In this document: piece after piece, positions 44,407-54,761 of the stretch | Layout of the letters: each line of letters begins with the position of its first letter | Position numbering within the stretch: the stretch's first letter is position 1 | DNA from: Cognatazoarcus halotolerans | GTDB lineage: Bacteria; Pseudomonadota; Gammaproteobacteria; Burkholderiales; Rhodocyclaceae | Assembly: GCF_009800965.1 (NCBI RefSeq) | Contig: NZ_WUAF01000009.1 | Coordinates: forward strand, 143,424-207,423 | Direction of reading: 5' to 3' | DNA: 64,000 nt | Program-made: the position numbers and the translations under genes | The notes under the pieces: model-generated | What the model was told of the DNA's origin: nothing | The model's input: only the letters and a program-made list of their open reading frames with translations | Database searches by the model: none

Positions 44407-44649
44407 TCAGATTCCGAGAATCTTCATTGCCTTGGCCAGCGTATCGACCGAAGCCTGATGGCCGCCCGCCTTGTGCAGGGCCTCGCCCTCGGCGCGCAAC
44501 TTCTTGACTTCTTCCATCTGCGCCATGCTCAACTTTGGCCCGGCGGCCATGGCGTCATCGATCTTCTTCATGTCGACCGGGCAGTGAAAAGCCCAGGCGG
44601 CTGACGACGCTGCGAGCAGGACAAACGCGACTGCAGAACGAATATTCAT
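44407..44649 (-). CDS. Small periplasmic protein of unknown function
   Basis: An 80-residue protein from the ATG at 44649, which has GGAG 7 bases upstream. It has a signal peptide (AVAFVLLAASSAAWA) and a mature part of about 60 residues, HCPVDMKKIDDAMA..., with one Cys and charged amphipathic helices (LSMAQMEEVKKLRAEGEALHKAG). No family assigned. A longer reading frame upstream is not supported. It is followed by the strong inverted repeat at 44350-44402. Confidence 0.8.
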   Translation of the reverse strand: MNIRSAVAFVLLAASSAAWAFHCPVDMKKIDDAMAAGPKLSMAQMEEVKKLRAEGEALHKAGGHQASVDTLAKAMKILGI

Positions 44650-44731
44650 TTTCCGTCTCCTCGGGCGATTTACGGGCAGTGCGCCCGCGATGCTGGGAGC
44701 GTCTGGCCGCCCGGACAGTTCCATCAAGGCC

Positions 44732-45904
44732 TCAGGTTTCCGGCCTCCGCCACCACAGCGGCGCCAGTGCTGCCAGGCCGAACAGTGGCCCCGGCAGCAA
44801 TAGCCAGGCAATCGATGTACCCCATTCACCAACCAACCGCGTCCCCCAGGCGATCGACACCATGGTGATTGCAAAGCCGATGGCGTTCTGCAGGGCGAGC
44901 GCGCTGCCGACGATCTCGGGTGGGCAGGCCCGGGCGGAAAGCGCCGAGAAATGCGGCGAATCCGCTACCACGGTGAAGCCCCACAGCAGCAGCACGGCTA
45001 GCGCGAGGCCATCGGCATGCGCTCCGACCAGCGGGTAAAACAGGCAGCACAGAGCCGAACCGGCCAGGGCCAGCGCAGCCACCCTGGCGCTGCCGATACG
45101 ACGGCTCAGCGCACCGCCGGCAAAGCAACCCAGAGCGCCGATGCCGACGATCGCGAAAGAAAGCCCGGCAACACGCCCCGCGTCATCTGCCAATCCGCCC
45201 TGCACCACCAGGATCGGCACCAGGGTCCAGAACGCATAGAGTTCCCACTGATGCCCGAAATACCCGAACGCCGAGGCCCGGAAGCCGGGAACTGAAAAGG
45301 CCATCAACACCCGGCCGAGCCTCAGTGGAGGAGCGTCATGCCTGCGTGTGAGATGAGGGCCGTCGCCCAGCGCGAAGATCATCGCGGCCGCCAGCAGGGC
45401 CAGAAGCGATGAGGCGAGGATCGTCGCCTGCCAGCCAAATCCGCCGCCAAGCAACCGGATACCATGCGGCAGCGCGGTCCCGAGCGTCAGCATCCCGACC
45501 AGCTGGGCGAGTGCCGCGCCGGCCCGCTCGGGAACCCAGCTGACGACCAGTTTCATCCCCAGCGGATAGACCCCGGCGAGACTCAGGCCGACCAACGCCC
45601 GCAATGCGATCCCGCTAGCGAGTCCCTCGGCAAACAGCGCGAACGCGGCGTTCGCCGCAGCGCCCAGGCACGCGCAGACGGTAAAGATGCGACTCGCGGC
45701 AAAGCGGTCGGCAAGCCCCGAAAGGGCAAAGGCGAGCGTGCCGAAGATGAAGCCGAACTGGACGGCGTTGGTCAGCTGACCGATCTGTGTCGCGCCGATG
45801 TCCCAGGCACGCATCAGGTCGTCGGCCGCGCTGTTCGCCGAAAACCACAGCGAGGTCCCGAACAGCTGGGCGATCACGATGACGGGAATGGTGTGCGGAC
45901 GCAT
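44732..45904 (-). CDS. MFS transporter
   Basis: A 390-residue major-facilitator transporter with about twelve hydrophobic segments. The first half contains the loop GLADRFAASRIF and the second half GGALSRRIGSARV, the two cytoplasmic A-type loops. The N-terminus TIPVIVIAQLFGTSLWFSANSAADDL resembles a subfamily of nitrate/cyanate-type and uncharacterised MFS members. Substrate unknown. It ends 82 bases before the small periplasmic gene. Confidence 0.87.
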   Translation of the reverse strand: MRPHTIPVIVIAQLFGTSLWFSANSAADDLMRAWDIGATQIGQLTNAVQFGFIFGTLAFALSGLADRFAASRIFTVCACLGAAANAAFALFAEGLASGIALRALVGLSLAGVYPLGMKLVVSWVPERAGAALAQLVGMLTLGTALPHGIRLLGGGFGWQATILASSLLALLAAAMIFALGDGPHLTRRHDAPPLRLGRVLMAFSVPGFRASAFGYFGHQWELYAFWTLVPILVVQGGLADDAGRVAGLSFAIVGIGALGCFAGGALSRRIGSARVAALALAGSALCCLFYPLVGAHADGLALAVLLLWGFTVVADSPHFSALSARACPPEIVGSALALQNAIGFAITMVSIAWGTRLVGEWGTSIAWLLLPGPLFGLAALAPLWWRRPET

Positions 45905-46031
45905 CGCTGCAGTATAGGGCGCACCCCGTGCCTTCGGCGACGGTCGGTTTGATGCGCCAGGCCGCCAGGGTTTACGGAAATTTACTCATCATGTTCTAAT
46001 CGCTGCATCATGAATTGCCCGAGCCGGCCCA

Positions 46032-46934
46032 ATGTCCATGAGCAGACTTGCCCGCCCCCTCGTTGCCGCCGCGAGCCTCCTCGCCGCAGGGCACGCCAGC
46101 GCCCTGACGATCGAGTTCGACTACGGATATGACGACGGTACCGTCCGCCTGTCGGACGGACAGAAAGCGATTCTCGCCAGCGTTGCCGATGAATTCGGCG
46201 CCCGCCTGACCGACACGCTCGATGCCGCCACATACAGATCGATCGCATTCTATGATCCGGGCGTCGCCCCGACTTCTGCCGGCAGCATCGTGAACCAGAG
46301 CAACTTCACCGTCGCCGCGGACACGATTCACGTATTCGTTGCGGCGGCCGAGCTGGATGCCCTCGGCAGCGCCACACTGGGCTCGGCCGGCCCCGGCGGC
46401 GGCAGCGGAAACGACCGAGGCGAACTCGATGTGGGCGCGACCGATTTTGCTCCTTGGGGCGGCCAGATATCCTTCGATATCAGATCCGACTGGTATCTGG
46501 ATGACGATCCCCGCACTCTCGAAACCTTCAGCGGGTTCGACTTTTACTCGGTCGCGGTGCACGAACTTGCCCACGTGCTCGGATTCGGCATCAGCAACTC
46601 CTGGAGCACCCAGGTGAACGCGACCGGCTTCGCCGGCGAAGCGAGCGTCGCCGCATATGGCGGCACCGTGCCGCTGACCGGAGACGATGCCCACTGGGCG
46701 AATGGCACGGCGTCGTTCGTAAACGGGGTGCTGCAACCTGCCGCACTGACCGCGAGCATCGCCAGCGGCAGCCGCAAATACATGACCGAGCTCGATTGGG
46801 CAGCACTTTCCGATATCGGCTGGCAGGTTGCTGCGGCCGTACCCGAACCCGAAAACTGGGCAATGATGCTTGCCGGTCTGGGACTGGTGGGTCTCGGGCT
46901 GCATCGCCGACAATCGCGCTGCACCCCTGTCTGA
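46032..46934 (+). CDS. PEP-CTERM metalloprotease-like protein
   Basis: A 300-residue secreted protein. It has a signal peptide (SLLAAGHASA), a beta-rich domain, a zinc-protease motif HELAHVLGFG (His177, Glu178, His181), and a possible third ligand in DDAHWANG (His221), as in HExxH...HW peptidases. The C-terminal sorting signal is VPEPENWAMMLAGLGLVGLGL followed by HRRQSR. It would be an exosortase-anchored or exosortase-released protease, perhaps acting on matrix proteins. No convincing sigma-54 site lies upstream, unlike the other three PEP-CTERM genes. Confidence 0.88.
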   Translation: MSMSRLARPLVAAASLLAAGHASALTIEFDYGYDDGTVRLSDGQKAILASVADEFGARLTDTLDAATYRSIAFYDPGVAPTSAGSIVNQSNFTVAADTIHVFVAAAELDALGSATLGSAGPGGGSGNDRGELDVGATDFAPWGGQISFDIRSDWYLDDDPRTLETFSGFDFYSVAVHELAHVLGFGISNSWSTQVNATGFAGEASVAAYGGTVPLTGDDAHWANGTASFVNGVLQPAALTASIASGSRKYMTELDWAALSDIGWQVAAAVPEPENWAMMLAGLGLVGLGLHRRQSRCTPV

Positions 46935-46985
46935 CCGCCGCCCCGCCCGGCGGCCAATCGGTTTCAGCCGCAGCGACCGCAACGC

Positions 46986-47801
46986 TCAGCGAAACGCATT
47001 GATCGCATCGCGCGTTGCCAGGGCCGCCCGCCGCGCGGCGGCCGCATAGTCCTCGCCCTTGCCGGCATAGAGAATCGCGCGCGAGGAATTGATCATCAAC
47101 CCGCTACCGGCGGCAGTGCGGCCTGCCCGCACAGTGGCCTCGATATCGCCACCCTGGGCACCGATTCCGGGGACCAGCAGCGGCAGATCACCGACGATCG
47201 AACGCACCCGCGCAATCTCGTCGGGGAAGGTCGCACCGACCACCAGCGCACACTGACCGGTGGTGTTCCAGTCACTCGCCACCAATCGCGCAACCCGTTC
47301 GAAAAGCCGCTCACCATCGCCGACATCCAGAAACTGCAGGTCGCTGCCACCCGGATTCGAAGTGCGACACAACAGGATCACGCCCTTGTCCGGATAGGCC
47401 AGCCAGGGCTCGACCGAATCGCGTCCCATGTAGGGGTTGATCGTGACCGCATCTGCCTGGAAGCGTTCGAACGCCTCGACCGCGTATTGCTCCGCGGTGC
47501 TGCCGATATCGCCGCGCTTGGCGTCGAGAATCACCGGCACCCCGGGATGCGCCGCGTGAACGTGCGCAATCAGGTCCTCGAGCTGATCCTCCGCACCCCG
47601 CGCAGCGAAATACGCAATCTGCGGTTTGAAGCTGCACACGAGGTCGGCGGTTGCATCGATGATTTCGCGGCAGAACTCGAAAATGGCATCGGGCCGACCC
47701 TGCAAATGAGCCGGAAAGCGTGCTGGATCGGGGTCGAGGCCGACACACAGCAGTGAATTGCGGGTGCGCCATGCGGCATCGAGCTTTTCAATGAAAGTCA
47801 T
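46986..47801 (-). CDS. pyrF: PyrF, orotidine 5'-phosphate decarboxylase (type 2)
   Basis: The last step of UMP synthesis. A TIM-barrel enzyme of 271 residues; the catalytic signature is [11 protein letters not shown] (Asp93, Lys95, Asp98) and the phosphate-binding end is [10 protein letters not shown]. The length and [17 protein letters not shown] segment place it in the longer type 2 family common in betaproteobacteria. It is divergent from the MBOAT gene across 246 bases. Confidence 0.96.
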   Translation of the reverse strand: MTFIEKLDAAWRTRNSLLCVGLDPDPARFPAHLQGRPDAIFEFCREIIDATADLVCSFKPQIAYFAARGAEDQLEDLIAHVHAAHPGVPVILDAKRGDIGSTAEQYAVEAFERFQADAVTINPYMGRDSVEPWLAYPDKGVILLCRTSNPGGSDLQFLDVGDGERLFERVARLVASDWNTTGQCALVVGATFPDEIARVRSIVGDLPLLVPGIGAQGGDIEATVRAGRTAAGSGLMINSSRAILYAGKGEDYAAAARRAALATRDAINAFR

Positions 47802-48047
47802 TGCGGAATCTGCATGATGGGAGTCGAGAACGCGAGTGTACCCAAGGCACGGGATTTGGGCAGCCTCGGCGTCGAATGTGCCACGCAGGGTTCCGTAAGC
47901 GGTCGATTGCCGCCCCGCCAGAGGCGACCGCCACTGCGCCGCGCTCCGACGCGGTACACTCTCACCCCCGTTTGTGACGTGCTTCCATTACTGCAGCACG
48001 TGCGCATGCTAGCTTGTCCGCCGCTACCCGACCCGCACGCAGCCCCG

Positions 48048-49535
48048 ATGCTCTTCACCAGCCTTCATTTCGCCCTGCTCTTCCTACCTGTGGTATTCGC
48101 CGGCTTCTTCCTGATCGGCCGTCGATCGCACACTCTGGCGGCCGCATGGCTGTTTGCCGCGTCGGTGTTCTTCTACGGCTACTGGATGCCCGAGTTCACC
48201 GCGCTATTGCTGGGTTCGATCTGCTGGAACTACCTCGTCGGGCGAAACATCGGACGCCTGGTTGACGCCGACCGGCGACCGCAGGCCAAACACTGGTTGA
48301 TTGCCGGAATAACGCTTGACTTGGCATTGCTGGCCTATTTCAAATACGCCAACTTCTTCGTCGACAACATTAGCGCGGTGTTCGGGCTGGACCTGCACCT
48401 TGCCAGAATCGTCCTGCCCATCGGCATCTCGTTCTTCACATTTACGCAGATCGCCTTTCTCGCCGACGCCTGGCAGAAAGGCATACGCGAATATGCCTTC
48501 ATTCATTACGGCCTCTTCGTCACCTACTTCCCGCACCTAATCGCCGGCCCGGTGCTGCATCATGCCCAGATGATGCCGCAATTCCGCGAGGCGGCCACTT
48601 ACCGCCCCAACCTCGGCAACATCAGCGCCGGCCTCTGCATCTTCGCAATCGGTCTGTTCAAGAAGGTCGTCCTGGCAGATGGCATTTCGCCCTACGCCGA
48701 CAGCGTGTTCGATGCAGCCGCTGCCGGCGCCACCCCAGACTTCACGGAAGCCTGGCTCGGCGCCCTGGCATACACCTTCCAGCTCTACTTCGACTTCTCC
48801 GGCTATTCCGACATGGCAATCGGCCTCTCGTGGATGTTCAACGTACGACTACCGTTCAACTTCAACTCACCCTACAAGGCGGGCAACATCTCCGAGTTCT
48901 GGCGCCGCTGGCACATGAGCCTGTCGGCCTTCCTTCGCGATTATCTGTACATCCCGCTCGGCGGTAACAAGCTCGGCCGTATCCGGCGCCATTTCAACCT
49001 GATGACCACCATGTTGCTGGGCGGCTTGTGGCATGGCGCAGGGTGGCCTTTTGTCATCTGGGGCGGCCTGCATGGCCTCTATCTAGTGATCAATCACGGG
49101 TTTCGGGCGGTGGCAGGGCCGTCACTTTCGGCAATGCAGCGCAACCTCGCCTATCGCGTCGGCAGTTGGGCGTTGACGATGCTGGCGGTAATCATCGCCT
49201 GGGTGTTCTTCAGGGCGGTCAATTTCGAGGCAGCCGCACGCATCCTGTCGGGAATGACAGCTTTCGATGCTGCGGGCGAATCCATCCATCGTATGTACTG
49301 GGACCAAGGATTATCGGCTTCAAGAGTGGGGCTGTTATGCGCAGCGAGTGCCGTGCTTACCTGCCTGCTCCCGAACAGCAACCGCATCGGCGAGGCTTTG
49401 CGAGACAGAGCAACACGACCATCAACACAGGTGGCGCCACTCATGCTCGGCGTGGCGCTCACTGTCGTGGCCTTGCTGCTAACGATCAACGCCACGCGCG
49501 ACGCAGTCAGCGCGTTCATCTATTTCAATTTCTGA
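48048..49535 (+). CDS. MBOAT-family polysaccharide O-acyltransferase (AlgI-like)
   Basis: An inner-membrane O-acyltransferase that would pass acetyl groups across the membrane for polysaccharide modification. The ATG at 48048 (MLFTSLHFALLFLPVVFAGF) is the typical AlgI-type start and gives 495 residues; a frame further upstream is open but lacks a plausible start. Family motifs include FTFTQIAFLAD, QLYFDFSGYSDMAIGL, EFWRRWHMSLS and the catalytic-His region GGLWHGAGWPFVIWGGLHG (about 326-344). It is followed after one base by an SGNH-type partner. Confidence 0.95.
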   Translation: MLFTSLHFALLFLPVVFAGFFLIGRRSHTLAAAWLFAASVFFYGYWMPEFTALLLGSICWNYLVGRNIGRLVDADRRPQAKHWLIAGITLDLALLAYFKYANFFVDNISAVFGLDLHLARIVLPIGISFFTFTQIAFLADAWQKGIREYAFIHYGLFVTYFPHLIAGPVLHHAQMMPQFREAATYRPNLGNISAGLCIFAIGLFKKVVLADGISPYADSVFDAAAAGATPDFTEAWLGALAYTFQLYFDFSGYSDMAIGLSWMFNVRLPFNFNSPYKAGNISEFWRRWHMSLSAFLRDYLYIPLGGNKLGRIRRHFNLMTTMLLGGLWHGAGWPFVIWGGLHGLYLVINHGFRAVAGPSLSAMQRNLAYRVGSWALTMLAVIIAWVFFRAVNFEAAARILSGMTAFDAAGESIHRMYWDQGLSASRVGLLCAASAVLTCLLPNSNRIGEALRDRATRPSTQVAPLMLGVALTVVALLLTINATRDAVSAFIYFNF

Positions 49536-49536
49536 C

Positions 49537-50649
49537 ATGCGATTCCTGCTGAGATTTTCCTTGGGTGTACTTCTCGCTTTGCTTGCGACCGAAGGATTGC
49601 TTCGCCTGTTGCCCGTCTCAAGCGCAACCTATCGCGGATATCACATATCCCCCGAAATCATTACTTACCCACCTCACACATCGTTCACGGTGGCAACCGG
49701 CTGGGATCTCCGTAATGCGCACAACCATCGCAGCAACAATTACGGTTTCGTGGATACAAGCGATTTCAAGCGTTCCCCGGACGCCGTAGCGGTCGTGGGG
49801 GACAGCTTCGTCGAAGCCAACATGCTCGCCGAAAGCGACCGCATATCCGCGGTGCTCGAGTCACTCATTGCCCCGCGCCAGGTTCTTGCGCTGGGAGGCC
49901 CCGGGTCGAGCCTGCTCGACTATGTCGAACGGGTGCATCTCGCCAACGAGAAGTTCGGAATTCGGCAATTTGTCCTGGTGCTCGAGCGCGGCGACATTGC
50001 GCAATCGATATGCGGCTCGGGAAACATTCACGGGCCGTGTTTCGACTCCTCAAGGGGAGCGTTTTCCCATGAACACCAGCCCGAGGCGGGACTGCTGAAA
50101 AAAATCCTGAGGGAATCCGCGTTGGCGCAGTACCTGTTTTCCCAGCTCAAGGTCGACATCTCGGCCCCCCTCCGTGCATTGAGCGCCATCGTCGAGCGCA
50201 AAGAACCTCAACGGACCGTCAAGACAACGCAGGAAAGATCGCCAGACGCCCCTCCGGCAAGCGAGCGTGATCCCATACTGAAACACTTCTTCGAGGGGCT
50301 GCAGCAGTGCGTCGGCTGCCGCTTCGCGCTCGTTCTCGACGCCAATCGTTCGCGGTTGGACGAACCCGCCAGCGTAGCGCAGGGCCCGGCAAACCGCCTC
50401 TTGATGGATCAGGCCCGCAAGCTCGGTATGAACGTGGTGGATCTGGGACCGATCTTTCTCGCGCACTACCGTCAGCACCGGCTGAGCCTCAGCGTGGGGC
50501 CCTACGACGGCCACTGGAACGTCATCGCACACCGCCTAGCCGCAGAGGCTGTCGCGCAGCAATTCGAGCGAGCTACCACCACCAGTCAATTACCTTCAGC
50601 ATCGATACAGCCGGCTAACACTGCCCTGGACAATGCAACTGCCCGTTAA
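49537..50649 (+). CDS. SGNH/GDSL-type partner of the MBOAT acyltransferase
   Basis: A 370-residue periplasmic protein anchored by an N-terminal hydrophobic segment (about 1-22). It carries a GDS motif (VAVVGDSFVEAN, Ser90) and a C-terminal DGHWN block (Asp324, His326 approximately), the Ser and Asp-His of an SGNH fold. It probably completes O-acetylation of a polysaccharide with the MBOAT protein, as AlgJ/AlgX do with AlgI. A central low-complexity charged linker (about 215-245) separates the two halves. The polysaccharide target is not known. Confidence 0.85.
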   Translation: MRFLLRFSLGVLLALLATEGLLRLLPVSSATYRGYHISPEIITYPPHTSFTVATGWDLRNAHNHRSNNYGFVDTSDFKRSPDAVAVVGDSFVEANMLAESDRISAVLESLIAPRQVLALGGPGSSLLDYVERVHLANEKFGIRQFVLVLERGDIAQSICGSGNIHGPCFDSSRGAFSHEHQPEAGLLKKILRESALAQYLFSQLKVDISAPLRALSAIVERKEPQRTVKTTQERSPDAPPASERDPILKHFFEGLQQCVGCRFALVLDANRSRLDEPASVAQGPANRLLMDQARKLGMNVVDLGPIFLAHYRQHRLSLSVGPYDGHWNVIAHRLAAEAVAQQFERATTTSQLPSASIQPANTALDNATAR

Positions 50650-50676
50650 TGCGAGAAGCCGTCTGTCGGGCGACTC

Positions 50677-51552
50677 TCAAGCGCCGACCGGGTGCACCAG
50701 ATAGTCGATCGCCAGGCCGGCGAAGATCACCCCACCCAGCCAGTTGTTGTGCAGGAAGGCCTTGAAGCAGCGCTGGCGGTCGCGCTCGCGGATCAGCGTG
50801 TAGTGGTAGAGCGCGATACCGGTGGCAATGCACAGGCCTAGGTAGTACGGCCAGCCGCGCGCGGCCAGTACCCCCACCCAGGCGAGCAGGCCCAGGGTCG
50901 CGGCATAGCAGATCATCACTGCCACGACGTCGAAGCGTCCGAAGGTGATCGCCGAGGTCTTGATGCCGATCTTGAGATCATCGGGCCGGTCGACCATCGC
51001 ATATTCGGTATCGTAGGCGACCGCCCAGAATACGTTCGCCAGCAGCATCACCCAAGCGGTCAGCGGAATGCTGAACTGCTGCGCGGCAAAGGCCATCGGG
51101 ATACCGAAACCGAAGGCGATGCCGAGATAGGCCTGGGGAATGGCCAGGAAGCGCTTGGTGAAGGGGTAGCTCGCGGCGAGAAAGAGCGCCACCACAGAGA
51201 GCCACAGCACCAGCCGGTGAAGCGGCAGGATCATCACGAAGGCCACCAGCGAAAGCCCCGCCGCCAGGAGCAGGGCCTCGCGCGTGGACACCGCGCCGGT
51301 CGCCAACGGGCGGTTACGGGTTCGCTCGACGTGGCCATCGAAATTCCGGTCCGCATAGTCGTTCATCACGCAGCCGGCGGAGCGCATGAGCACGGTGCCG
51401 AGCACGAAGATCCACACCAGGAAGCCGCTGGGCTTCCCCATGCCGGCAATCCACAGTGCCCACAGGGTCGGCCACAGCAGGAGCAGGATGCCGATCGGCT
51501 TGTCGAGCCGCATCAGCCTTTCATAGTGGAGGAGTCGTTCGGTCAGTGTCAT
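50677..51552 (-). CDS. ubiA: UbiA, 4-hydroxybenzoate polyprenyltransferase
   Basis: An integral-membrane prenyltransferase of ubiquinone synthesis, 291 residues. The two Asp-rich motifs are [20 protein letters not shown] and [20 protein letters not shown]. It overlaps ubiC by 4 bases (ATGA), the conserved ubiC-ubiA operon arrangement. Confidence 0.97.
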   Translation of the reverse strand: MTLTERLLHYERLMRLDKPIGILLLLWPTLWALWIAGMGKPSGFLVWIFVLGTVLMRSAGCVMNDYADRNFDGHVERTRNRPLATGAVSTREALLLAAGLSLVAFVMILPLHRLVLWLSVVALFLAASYPFTKRFLAIPQAYLGIAFGFGIPMAFAAQQFSIPLTAWVMLLANVFWAVAYDTEYAMVDRPDDLKIGIKTSAITFGRFDVVAVMICYAATLGLLAWVGVLAARGWPYYLGLCIATGIALYHYTLIRERDRQRCFKAFLHNNWLGGVIFAGLAIDYLVHPVGA

Positions 51553-52100
51553 CGGTCGAGCGTCATGATCGCAGGCAGAAAAATCTCGCAGACCATCAGC
51601 GAGCGGCGCTTGAGGCGAAACACCGAGCGCCGCGCCCAGAGCGTCGCCGCGGAGGTGGCGCCGGTCGCGAGCGCCCGATGATAGCGCGCATCGCGGCGGT
51701 CAAGCCGCGAACAGTACAGCGGCGCTCGCGAGATCCGCGGGTCGGCGAACAAGGCCGCACCGAGGGGACGATTGCCGATACCCGAAAACAGCCGCCAGCC
51801 CCCCCGCAGGTTGTGCCGCGGCAGGATCGAGCGAGCGTAGACCACCGGTACGCCGTCGGCCACCAGCAACACCTCGCGCAGCCAGGCCACCTCGCCGGCA
51901 CGCAGGCCCAGCAGGATCGCCTCGTCAGGGTGAGGACGCGCCAGCCTCTGGGCCAGCACCCGCACATCGAGGCGCCCGCAGCGGGCACGGATGCGTGCGG
52001 TCAGCGAGCCGGCATCGGTGAGCCACGGGTGGTAAGGACCGGTCTCTGGGAGTCGCAATGGCCGCCTGAGCCACTCTTCGCGGGAAATACGGGTTCGCAT
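51549..52100 (-). CDS. ubiC: UbiC, chorismate pyruvate-lyase
   Basis: Makes 4-hydroxybenzoate from chorismate. 183 residues from the ATG at 52100 ([13 protein letters not shown]); the longer frame upstream lies across the recG 3' end and is not coding. UbiC features: [12 protein letters not shown], a [20 protein letters not shown] segment, and [16 protein letters not shown] at the end. It is coupled to ubiA. Confidence 0.95.
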   Translation of the reverse strand: MRTRISREEWLRRPLRLPETGPYHPWLTDAGSLTARIRARCGRLDVRVLAQRLARPHPDEAILLGLRAGEVAWLREVLLVADGVPVVYARSILPRHNLRGGWRLFSGIGNRPLGAALFADPRISRAPLYCSRLDRRDARYHRALATGATSAATLWARRSVFRLKRRSLMVCEIFLPAIMTLDR

Positions 52101-52155
52101 GATCGGCCCGGATGATACCCCGGCGGCGTTGTCCGTGCTGCCGCCGCACAGCGCA

Positions 52156-54234
52156 TCAGGCCCGCAGCAAACCCTCCCTGCCGGCAAACCAGCGCGACAG
52201 CAGCATGTCGGCGCGCTGCGGAGCTTCGGTCTGCAGCCGCTCGGCCACCTTGCGGGCAGTCTCGACCAGCGCGGCATCGGCCTCGAGGTCGGCAAAGCGC
52301 AGCAGGGGTACGCCGCTCTGGCGTGCCCCGACAAACTCGCCGGGACCGCGCAGGTGAAGATCCTCGCGTGCAATCTCGAAGCCGTCGGTATGTTCGAAGA
52401 TCACCTTGAGACGCTGACGGCCAGTCTGCGACAGGGGCTGCGCGTAGATCAGGATGCACACCGACTCCGCGCTGCCGCGACCGACCCGGCCGCGCAGCTG
52501 GTGAAGCTGGGCAAGACCGAAGCGCTCGGCGTGCTCGATCACCATCATGCTCGCGTTGGGCACATCCACGCCGACCTCGATCACCGTGGTGGCGACCAGC
52601 AGTTGCAGCTCGCCCGCGACAAAGGCGGCCATGGTGGCGGCCTTCTCCGCCGGCTTCATACGGCCGTGGAGCAGGCCGACCCGTAGCGCGGGCAGTGCCG
52701 CCGCAAGCACTTCGAAGGTTTCGGTGGCGGTCTGCAACTGCAACGCCTCCGACTCCTCGATCAGCGGGCACACCCAGTAGGCCTGGCGCCCCGCGACGCA
52801 GGCGTCCCGCACACGGGCGATGACCTCCTCGCGACGCGCGTCGGACACCAGCTTGGTGACGATCGGCGTGCGGCCGGGCGGCAGTTCGTCGAGCACCGAC
52901 ACGTCAAGGTCGGCGTAATAGCTCATCGCCAGCGTGCGCGGGATCGGCGTGGCGGACATCATCAGCATGTGCGGGCTGGCGCCGTCAAAGCCCTTCTCGC
53001 GCAGCGACAGGCGCTGGCGCACGCCGAAGCGGTGCTGCTCATCCACGACCGCCAGCCCGAGCCGCGGAAAGGCCACCGGGTCTTCGATGAGGGCGTGAGT
53101 GCCGACCGCCAGCATCGCTTCACCGCTGGCCAGCAGCGCCTGCATGGCGGTGCGCTCGCGCTTCTTCTGGCTTCCCGACAGCCAGGCCACCTGTATGCCG
53201 AGCGGCGGCAGCCACTCGGCCAGCTTGAGGTAGTGCTGCTCGGCGAGGATCTCGGTCGGCGCCATGAGCGCGGCCTGGAAGCCGGCCTCGGCGGCGTGCA
53301 GCATGGCCAGCGCGGCGACGATGGTCTTGCCGCTGCCGACGTCACCCTGCAGGAGCCGCTGCATCGGGTGCGGGCTGGCAAGGTCAGTGGCAATCTCCCC
53401 CCAGGCGCGTTGCTGGGCGCCGGTGAGCGTGAACGGCAGGCTGTCGAGCAGCGCCCCGGTGAGCGCACCGGTGGCAACGAGCTGCGGGGCGTTGCGCTGG
53501 CGGCGTGCCGCATAGGCGCGACGCAGCGATATCTGCTGCGCCAGCACCTCGTCGAACTTGATGCGCTGCCAGGCCGGGTGGCTGCGGTCCTCGAGCGCCG
53601 CGGGGTCCGCATCCGGCGGAGGGTGATGCAGGGTGCGCAGCGCCGCATCGAAACCCATCAGGCCGAGCCGCTCGAGCAGCATCGGCGGCAAGGGCTCGGC
53701 GACGCGGTCAACGCGCAACTGGCGGTCGATGAGCTTGCGCAGCGCCGACTGGGCAAGCCCTGCGGTGGTCGGGTAGATCGGCGTGAGGCTATCGGGCAGC
53801 GGCTCGTCTTCACTGACCACGCGCAGGCGCGGGTGGATCATTTCGGCGCCGAAAAAACCGTCGCGCACCTCACCGAAGATACGCAACCAGGCACCGGGCA
53901 CGAGCTGCTTCTGCAAGCTCGGATAGAAATTGAGGAAACGCAGCACCAGGCCGCCACTGGCATCCTCGACCCGGGCCACCAGCTGGCGCCGCGGACGCGC
54001 GGATATCTCGGTGGACAACACCTGCACCTGGAACTGTCCGGCGACGCCCGGCCGCGCATCACGGATTCGCGTCAGGCGGGTCTCGTCCTCATAGCGCAGC
54101 GGCAGATGCAGCAGGAGGTCGTCGGGCCCGCGAATGTCCAGCTTGGCCAGGCGGCCCGCAAGCTGTGGCCCGACACCGACCCAGCCTCGCGCGGGCGCAC
54201 CCGCTGCAGCAGCCCTTTCAACGCTGGCAGGCAC
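52156..54234 (-). CDS. recG: RecG, ATP-dependent DNA helicase
   Basis: A branch-migration helicase acting on stalled forks. 692 residues: an N-terminal OB/wedge domain (QVQVLSTEISARPRRQLVARVEDASG), Walker A GDVGSGKTIVAALA, DEQH box in VVDEQHRFGVRQR, helicase motif III MSATPIPRTLAM, and the RecG C-terminal motif QLRGRVGRGSAESVCIL. The length matches the family. Confidence 0.97.
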   Translation of the reverse strand: MPASVERAAAAGAPARGWVGVGPQLAGRLAKLDIRGPDDLLLHLPLRYEDETRLTRIRDARPGVAGQFQVQVLSTEISARPRRQLVARVEDASGGLVLRFLNFYPSLQKQLVPGAWLRIFGEVRDGFFGAEMIHPRLRVVSEDEPLPDSLTPIYPTTAGLAQSALRKLIDRQLRVDRVAEPLPPMLLERLGLMGFDAALRTLHHPPPDADPAALEDRSHPAWQRIKFDEVLAQQISLRRAYAARRQRNAPQLVATGALTGALLDSLPFTLTGAQQRAWGEIATDLASPHPMQRLLQGDVGSGKTIVAALAMLHAAEAGFQAALMAPTEILAEQHYLKLAEWLPPLGIQVAWLSGSQKKRERTAMQALLASGEAMLAVGTHALIEDPVAFPRLGLAVVDEQHRFGVRQRLSLREKGFDGASPHMLMMSATPIPRTLAMSYYADLDVSVLDELPPGRTPIVTKLVSDARREEVIARVRDACVAGRQAYWVCPLIEESEALQLQTATETFEVLAAALPALRVGLLHGRMKPAEKAATMAAFVAGELQLLVATTVIEVGVDVPNASMMVIEHAERFGLAQLHQLRGRVGRGSAESVCILIYAQPLSQTGRQRLKVIFEHTDGFEIAREDLHLRGPGEFVGARQSGVPLLRFADLEADAALVETARKVAERLQTEAPQRADMLLSRWFAGREGLLRA

Positions 54235-54261
54235 GCGACCGACGCTTCTCCCGTGCGCGAC

Positions 54262-54642
54262 TCAGCCGAGCACCAGGATCGCGTCGGCTTCCACCAATGC
54301 ACCCTTGGGCAGCTCCTTGACGCCGACCGCGGCACGGGCCGGATAAGGCTGTGCGAAATAGCTGGCCATGACTTCGTTGACCTTGGCAAAGTTCGACAGG
54401 TCGGTGAGGTAGATCGTGAGCTTCACCGCATCGCCAAGCGAGCCCCCGGCCGCTTCGGCCACCGCCTTGAGGTTGCGGAACACCTGCTCGGTCTGGGCGT
54501 CGAAACCTTCACGCATTTCCATGCTGGCCGGGTCAAGCCCGATCTGGCCGGAGAGATAAACCGTGTTGCCGGCCTTCACCGCCTGCGAGTAGGTTCCGAT
54601 TGCTGCGGGGGCGTTGGCTGTGGAAATGACACTGCGGCTCAT
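54262..54642 (-). CDS. ridA: RidA-family reactive-intermediate deaminase
   Basis: A 126-residue YjgF/RidA protein that hydrolyses reactive enamine/imine intermediates. Conserved features: [21 protein letters not shown] and the C-terminal [22 protein letters not shown], including the Arg that binds carboxylate. It lies 27 bases upstream of recG on the same strand and is divergent from the TPR gene. Confidence 0.95.
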   Translation of the reverse strand: MSRSVISTANAPAAIGTYSQAVKAGNTVYLSGQIGLDPASMEMREGFDAQTEQVFRNLKAVAEAAGGSLGDAVKLTIYLTDLSNFAKVNEVMASYFAQPYPARAAVGVKELPKGALVEADAILVLG

Positions 54643-54761
54643 TGCGGGCGTTCCTCATCGTGGATTCCGGGATTCGCCGGCACCGGAATCGGCCGGCTGA
54701 CAGCGCTCGATTGTAACCGCTCGAACGCAGCCGTACCTGCGTACCCGGAAAGGAAAGGATC

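Noticed and set aside
45917..46031. A sigma-54 site upstream of the PEP-CTERM metalloprotease
   Set aside because: GG-N10-GC matches exist but with poor -24 and -12 boxes (GGGCGC...GTGC and CGGTCG...ATGC) and less suitable distances.
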